A program made the translations under genes and the position numbers. The notes under the pieces were generated by a model. That model ran no database searches. It saw only the letters and a list, made by a program, of their open reading frames with translations, and was not told the DNA's origin. 10,183 nt of DNA from JBCBKZ01 sp039026975 (GTDB taxonomy: Bacteria; Bacteroidota; Bacteroidia; J057), in contig JBCCLI010000232.1 in the NCBI GenBank assembly GCA_039026975.1, forward strand, positions 1 through 10,183, read 5' to 3'. This document shows, piece after piece, positions 6,766 through 10,183 of the stretch (the stretch's first letter is position 1; each line of letters begins with the position of its first letter).

Positions 6766-6796
6766 TCAAAGTCGCAAAGCCGCCAAGAAATTTCAC
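6766..6796 (-). repeat. CTTGGCGGCTTTGCGACTTTGAGTG phrase repeat, copy 3
   Basis: On the minus strand this reads TTTCTTGGCGGCTTTGCGAC followed by TTTGAGTG, matching the GCGTCTTTGCG-type phrases at 903-922 and 3693-3722. It lies eleven bases past the aldehyde dehydrogenase stop, in the convergent gap. No terminator structure is visible. Confidence 0.45.
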
Positions 6797-6808
6797 TCTT
6801 ACTTGATA

Positions 6809-6862
6809 CTACCCCTTTATGCTATTCCAGGTCTCATACAGTTTCTCCTGACTAGCTTGGAG
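6809..6862 (-). pseudogene. Relic of a second paaY 3' end
   Basis: On the minus strand these bases read LLQASQEKLYETWNSIKG then a stop. The intact paaY ends in RPSQEKLYETWNKIRTKKS. Ten residues, SQEKLYETWN (6824-6853 versus 7478-7507), are identical, and 27 of the 30 bases match; the three differences are all synonymous third positions (GAG/GAA, AAA/AAG, CTG/CTC). This pattern means both copies diverged while coding, so the relic is the tail of a once-functional paaY homologue, not a random match. It starts right after the stop of the small secreted protein gene. Nothing else of the gene remains nearby. It is not translated as it stands, having no start. Confidence 0.75.
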
Positions 6863-6866
6863 TAGA

Positions 6867-7358
6867 CTAAAACTCAAATCCTATATGGAAACCGGCTGAT
6901 GCTTCTGACTCTTCGCCTAGTAGCGTTCCGAAGATAGGCCCAAAATGAAACCACTCCGTTACTCTCACGTTTATCTCCCCTTCAGCATAAAGTAATAAGG
7001 CAAAGTCTCTATCCTCAGACTTTAGGGCGAAGCTAGGGCCTACGTTTAAGGTTAACCATCTGGTAGCATTCCAGCTTCCCAGAAGGGCAATATCGCTGAG
7101 TGTTTCTTCTGATTCGTACTTGGCAGTGTAGGAGAATCCTCCTCCAAAGGTATGATCAAACCAATAAGTATAATGGAACTCAGTTCCAGGCGTCCATTCT
7201 TCATGAGCAAAGGAATATGCGCCTATTACACTGGTAATAATCTCATGGATTCCTCCTTCCTCATGGTTTTCTGGAGAATTCCCTTCATTATGTTGGGAGA
7301 ACAGGCAGTTACACAGGAGGGTGGCCATAGCTGTCAGGACTAGCGTATGAACTTTCAT
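6867..7358 (-). CDS. Small secreted, probably outer-membrane beta-barrel protein of unknown function
   Basis: I do not recognise a named family. The 163-residue product starts with a signal peptide: a short basic start MKVH, a hydrophobic core LVLTAMATLL, then CNCLFSQ, with cleavage probably near residue 22. The following HNEGNSPENHEEGG stretch is polar and rich in His and Glu. The rest alternates aromatic and polar residues in strand-like segments separated by turns, for example FHYTYWFD, GGGFSYTAKY and WLTLNVGPSFAL. It ends GFHIGFEF; a C-terminal Phe is usual for barrels inserted by BamA. It is small, so perhaps eight strands. The HEE-rich start followed by a YWFDH-like strand resembles small porin-like hypotheticals seen in Bacteroidota. 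It sits on the paa strand, 95 bases after paaY and flanked by paaY-tail sequence, so it may be a later insertion. A substrate channel or ion sensor role would be guesswork. Confidence 0.75.
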   Translation of the reverse strand: MKVHTLVLTAMATLLCNCLFSQHNEGNSPENHEEGGIHEIITSVIGAYSFAHEEWTPGTEFHYTYWFDHTFGGGFSYTAKYESEETLSDIALLGSWNATRWLTLNVGPSFALKSEDRDFALLLYAEGEINVRVTEWFHFGPIFGTLLGEESEASAGFHIGFEF

Positions 7359-7453
7359 GGGCTGTAAGAGGATGAATGGTTAGAATCGGTTACCAAATAC
7401 AAGAAAGTGTATTCAAGATAGGTATGCCATTAGCTAGTTTCCATTCAACCAGA

Positions 7454-8053
7454 TTAACTTTTTTTAGTCCTGATCTTATTCCAGGTCTCATAGAGCTTTT
7501 CCTGACTAGGCCTGTCTGTGGGAACTTCCCTCAAAGGTTCTACTGCTTCCAACTGCTCGTGTAAGTCCTTAGGTAAAGTCTGATACAACTGAGTACCCTT
7601 GGTTTTCCAGGCGATCATTTCATCACTGACTTCCCTGACGATTTTGGCGGGATTTCCGGCTAGGAGGCTTCTTCTAGGATAGGTTCCTTTCTTAACCAGA
7701 CTAAGGGCACCCACTATGCATTCATCTTCTATTCTCACTTCATCCAGTATGACGGTATTCATACCTATGAGCACATTCTTCCCTATACTGGCACCGTGAA
7801 TGATGGCGCCGTGTCCCACATGGGCAGCTTCCTCCAACCTAACCGTAATCCCAGGAAACATATGGATGGTACAGTTCTCCTGCACATTACAGCCGTCTTC
7901 GATAACAATCCCGCCCCAATCTCCTCGTATAGCTGCTCCTGGACCTATATACACATCCTTCCCAATGATGACATTACCAGTCAAAGCCGCTTGTGGATGC
8001 ACAAAAGCAGAAGGATGGACAACAGGAATAAAGCCTTTGAAGGAATAGATCAT
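7454..8053 (-). CDS. paaY: PaaY-like thioesterase, hexapeptide-repeat gamma-carbonic anhydrase fold
   Basis: This 199-residue protein is a left-handed beta-helix protein that forms trimers. In phenylacetate breakdown PaaY is a thioesterase that removes a dead-end cyclic CoA ester formed when the PaaZ aldehyde cyclises. Hexapeptide repeats run from about residue 15 to 135, for example GNVIIGKDVYIGPGA. The zinc ligands of gamma-carbonic anhydrases are kept as His64, His81 and His86 (CTIH, HVGH, IIHG). The C-terminal helical region with AWKTKGTQLYQ and EPLREV closely follows E. coli PaaY, then extends by about 20 residues ending KLYETWNKIRTKKS. I chose ATG 8053, which begins MIYSFKG like PaaY. 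A GTG at 8086 would add 11 residues encoded within a repeat and is rejected. No clear ribosome site is visible. It lies in the paaZ cluster, and its 3' end is partly duplicated at 6809-6862. Confidence 0.9.
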   Translation of the reverse strand: MIYSFKGFIPVVHPSAFVHPQAALTGNVIIGKDVYIGPGAAIRGDWGGIVIEDGCNVQENCTIHMFPGITVRLEEAAHVGHGAIIHGASIGKNVLIGMNTVILDEVRIEDECIVGALSLVKKGTYPRRSLLAGNPAKIVREVSDEMIAWKTKGTQLYQTLPKDLHEQLEAVEPLREVPTDRPSQEKLYETWNKIRTKKS

Positions 8054-8073
8054 ATTGAGATAGTTTTCTGTCT

Positions 8074-8134
8074 GCCACGAATACACGAATAAGCACTAAT
8101 TGCATGATTAGTTTTTAATTGGGGCATTAGTGGC
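8074..8134. repeat. Imperfect inverted repeat of ATTCGTGG / ATTAGTGG phrases
   Basis: GCCACGAATACACGAATAAG on the left faces TTAATTGGGGCATTAGTGGC on the right, with a perfect ACTAAT / ATTAGT pair (8095-8100 and 8107-8112) flanking the short centre. Each arm is about 32 bases and the arms match imperfectly once one is reversed, with roughly one single-base gap. The element fills nearly the whole gap between the hydratase-family gene and paaY. It is probably a small interspersed repeat; it lacks a T-tract for termination. Confidence 0.55.
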
Positions 8135-8148
8135 TTTTAAAGAAAAAA

Positions 8149-8907
8149 TTACTTCGCGTAGGCAGCCAAAGCCGTCTTGGTAAACTCAGACAGGACCAGC
8201 TTTCCACTCATCTCGGCACGTGTTTCCAGTAGGTCATCCCAGTTTTCACTGCCCTCCCAGAATACCTTTTTGAGCATAGACTGAGCTTCAGAGTTGGTGG
8301 AGAGGAGGTAGTCGGCCAACTTCATCACAGCTTCGTCTAATGCCTCCGCACTCTCATGTACTTCTGCATATAGGCCTCTGGCCTTGGCCCAATCAGGGGA
8401 GTAGAAGGTATTGGCATCTATGGCTAGCTGGCTCATGGCAGAAACGCCGATTTTTCTCTCTACAGCAGGACCCACTACGAAGGGACCTATCCCTACATTT
8501 AGTTCGCTCAGCTTGATAGACGCAAATTTAGTCGCCAGGCAATAGTCTACGGCTGAGGCTACGCCCACGCCACCCCCTACAGCTTTTCCTTGCACTCTTC
8601 CGATGATCAATTTAGGGCAAGTTCTACAGGCATTGATCACGTTCGCAAAGCCCAGGAAGAACTTCTTACCAGTAGGGAAATCATTGATGGTAATGAGCTC
8701 ATCAAAGCTGGCACCTGCGCAGAAGGTACGATCGCCCCCACTTTTGAGAATGATTACCTGCACCTCAGGATTTTCTCCTGCAGCCTTGATGGCATCAGCT
8801 AGTTCTGCGAGAATGGCGCCCGGTAAAGAGTTATGCTTGGGATGGAAGAATTCTATTTCGAGTAGTCTTTCCTTGAGAAAGGTCTGTTTGACGTATCCGT
8901 TTTCCAT
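8149..8907 (-). CDS. Enoyl-CoA hydratase/isomerase family protein of the paa cluster
   Basis: This 252-residue crotonase-fold protein probably acts on a ring-derived CoA thioester of phenylacetate breakdown. The first oxyanion-hole segment is FCAGASFDEL (62-71) and the second is GKAVGGGVGVAS (107-118). The usual first catalytic glutamate is absent, with Gly115 at that place, while Glu135 in KLSELNVGIG matches the second. A single acid is typical of isomerases and some other crotonases, so double-bond isomerisation, as by PaaG, is as likely as hydration; a PaaF role is less likely. The C-terminal third is less conserved. The ATG at 8907 follows paaZ by 54 bases that contain a perfect inverted repeat, and the gene precedes paaY, so it belongs to the paa transcript. 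Neither paaF nor paaG is assigned because the active site does not match either one clearly. Confidence 0.88.
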   Translation of the reverse strand: MENGYVKQTFLKERLLEIEFFHPKHNSLPGAILAELADAIKAAGENPEVQVIILKSGGDRTFCAGASFDELITINDFPTGKKFFLGFANVINACRTCPKLIIGRVQGKAVGGGVGVASAVDYCLATKFASIKLSELNVGIGPFVVGPAVERKIGVSAMSQLAIDANTFYSPDWAKARGLYAEVHESAEALDEAVMKLADYLLSTNSEAQSMLKKVFWEGSENWDDLLETRAEMSGKLVLSEFTKTALAAYAK

Positions 8908-8921
8908 GATTTATGATTGCT

Positions 8922-8949
8922 GTAGAGACACAAGATATTGTGTCTCTAC
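8922..8949. repeat. Perfect 12-bp inverted repeat GTAGAGACACAA / TTGTGTCTCTAC
   Basis: Twelve bases pair perfectly across the four-base loop GATA. It sits in the 54-base gap between paaZ and the hydratase-family gene, inside the presumed operon. No run of T follows the stem in the direction of transcription, so a terminator is unlikely. Similar GTAGAGACNC palindromes are, from memory, common short interspersed repeats in several bacterial phyla. As RNA it could form a stable stem affecting processing between the two genes. Confidence 0.75.
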
Positions 8950-8961
8950 GTTGTCATTATT

Positions 8962-10183
8962 TTATAATAGTCCAAACTGCTCGAAGTGGTGCTGCATATG
9001 CTTACGATTGTACAGCTTCCACTCATAGGAGTTCAGCATACCGAAGGTAGTGTTGAAATAGAGGAAGTCTGGATTGTCCTTAAAGGTCTGCTCTACCTCT
9101 TTGAGGTGCGAAATCAGGGCCTCCTTAGCTTTATCCAGGGAACCATATCGCAGATCTTCTACTTCTCCTTTCCTCAATAATACCTGCTGGAAGTTCTTAG
9201 GCATCTTGCGGTAGTTGTATAGGCTTTCTGTGTATTTCTCTAGTCTTTCAACAGGCGTCACGAAATCCATAGAGATTTTCTTAAGGCCAGCCTGTTCAAA
9301 GAACTCCAGATGCTCTACCATATGCTGGGCTGTCATGATGCCCCATTCTGGCTTGGTTTCTTCCGTTAGTCCCTGAAGAAGTTCTTGAGCCTTGGCAATG
9401 CTAAAATCGAAGAAAGGGGCTTTCTTCTGTACCAGGGTCAGGATAGTGGCAAAGGCCACCAACTCCATTTCTTCATCGAAGATTTCAACTAGCCACTTTA
9501 CCACACCGGAAGGATGTTCTTTCCCCCTGCTGTCTCTTTCCTGTTTCTCCTTGCAAGTAAGTCTTACCTGTATAGTATCATCATGGTAAATGGGGCGAAT
9601 AAACCTACATTCGTCTATGCCATAGTTAGCGCCTACTGGCCCTTTAGCCGGGCTTACGAATAAGCCTGCTGCCGCTGCCAGGAGGAAGTAGCCGTGGGCG
9701 GCGCGTTTCTCGAATATGCTCCCTTCGAGAGAAGTGATATCAGTGTGGGCATAAAACACATCCCATGTTAGGTTGGCAAAATTTTGTATGTCGCTGTCTG
9801 TGATGGTGCGCTTATGCGTGAGCACAGACATACCTGGCTGAATATCCTCGAAGTGGTAACGGAAAGGATGCTTAGGTGATTCCACCACTTTGGCTCCCGG
9901 TTGATGTATTCCTGTAATGGCTGAAATGGTGGTCGGGGTTCCCTGTATGGCACATCTTTGCAGGTAGTGTTTGATCCCTCTCATGCCGCCCATTTCTTCA
10001 CCACCACCAGCTCTACCGGGTCCTCCATGTACGAGGTAGGGTAGGGGAGAGCCATGTCCGGTATTGGTTTTGGCATTCTCACGGTTTAGCACCATGATTC
10101 TTCCGTGATGGGTAGCGGCTTCCACTACGAATTCTCTGGCTATCTGATCATCAAAGGTGGAGATAGAGCAGCAAAGAGATCCC
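8962..10183 (-). CDS. paaZ: PaaZ C-terminal part (oxepin-CoA hydrolase) fused to a DUF1569/DinB-like domain; 5' end outside the window
   Basis: Partial: 406 residues are encoded, and the frame stays open to the window edge, so the GTG at 10125 is not a start. PaaZ opens the ring of oxepin-CoA with its MaoC-like hydratase domain and oxidises the resulting aldehyde with its ALDH domain. Residues 1-100 are the end of the ALDH domain, with the PaaZ signature TGHGSPLPYLVHGGPGRAGG (41-60). Residues about 105-255 are the hydratase domain, with Asp141 and His146 in LTWDVFYAHTD matching the E. coli catalytic pair, and HGYFLLAAAAGLF. E. coli PaaZ ends here. This protein continues for about 145 residues: TAQHMVEH (284-291), then EWKLYNRKHMQHHFEQFGLL (387-406), the pattern of DUF1569/DinB-like helical bundles with their metal-binding histidines. 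The role of that domain is unknown. The catalytic ALDH residues lie off the window. Confidence 0.92.
   Translation of the reverse strand, partial: GSLCCSISTFDDQIAREFVVEAATHHGRIMVLNRENAKTNTGHGSPLPYLVHGGPGRAGGGEEMGGMRGIKHYLQRCAIQGTPTTISAITGIHQPGAKVVESPKHPFRYHFEDIQPGMSVLTHKRTITDSDIQNFANLTWDVFYAHTDITSLEGSIFEKRAAHGYFLLAAAAGLFVSPAKGPVGANYGIDECRFIRPIYHDDTIQVRLTCKEKQERDSRGKEHPSGVVKWLVEIFDEEMELVAFATILTLVQKKAPFFDFSIAKAQELLQGLTEETKPEWGIMTAQHMVEHLEFFEQAGLKKISMDFVTPVERLEKYTESLYNYRKMPKNFQQVLLRKGEVEDLRYGSLDKAKEALISHLKEVEQTFKDNPDFLYFNTTFGMLNSYEWKLYNRKHMQHHFEQFGLL

Noticed and set aside
8054..8086. GTG start at 8086 adding 11 residues to PaaY
   Set aside because: The added residues are encoded in the ATTCGTG repeat, and the PaaY family begins at the MIYSFKG methionine at 8053.
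8922..8949. Intrinsic terminator after paaZ
   Set aside because: The stem is perfect but no T-tract follows in the direction of transcription, and the operon appears to continue.
8603..9028. Plus-strand open frame of 141 codons opposite the paa genes
   Set aside because: Lies antisense to the hydratase-family gene and paaZ end, with no recognisable protein pattern.

Overview
The window looks like a chromosomal stretch of a Bacteroidota bacterium, most likely Cytophagales-like. This is inferred from moderate GC, mostly absent Shine-Dalgarno sequences, a small outer-membrane barrel protein ending in Phe, and spacers full of short phrase-like repeats. It is not proven. The theme throughout is CoA-thioester catabolism.

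Left part: an enoyl-CoA hydratase/isomerase-family gene (19-774, minus) faces away from a five-gene plus-strand series across a repeat-rich, gene-free gap (775-1131). The series is an AMP-forming long-chain acyl-CoA synthetase (1132-2799), a beta-keto acid cleavage enzyme of the BKACE/DUF849 family (2830-3687), a short-chain dehydrogenase (3845-4588), a MaoC/NodN-type (R)-enoyl-CoA hydratase (4626-5102) and a succinate-semialdehyde-dehydrogenase-like aldehyde dehydrogenase (5316-6755). Together these could oxidise an aldehyde to an acid, activate the acid to CoA, hydrate and oxidise it at C3, and split a beta-keto acid with acetyl-CoA into acetoacetate and a new acyl-CoA. The substrate is not evident, and I do not recognise this exact set as a named pathway.

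Right part: a minus-strand phenylacetate (paa) cluster enters from the right edge. It holds the C-terminal part of paaZ (8962-10183, cut by the window edge), an enoyl-CoA hydratase-family gene (8149-8907), paaY (7454-8053) and a small secreted, probably outer-membrane, protein of unknown function (6867-7358). PaaZ carries about 145 extra C-terminal residues resembling DUF1569/DinB-like domains. Just downstream of the small secreted gene is a relic of a second paaY 3' end (6809-6862), whose ten identical codons differ from paaY only at three synonymous positions.

The spacers hold several repeat types: TCATTCA-type degenerate arrays, GCGTCTTTGCG-like phrases, an ATTCGTG/ATTAGTGG inverted pair, a perfect 12-bp inverted repeat (8922-8949) and a GC-richer block with an 11-bp hairpin (5227-5256). 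No tRNA, rRNA, CRISPR array, transposase or convincing promoter or intrinsic terminator was found. The best candidates for something undescribed are the BKACE operon, the PaaZ C-terminal fusion and the paaY-tail duplication around the small secreted gene.
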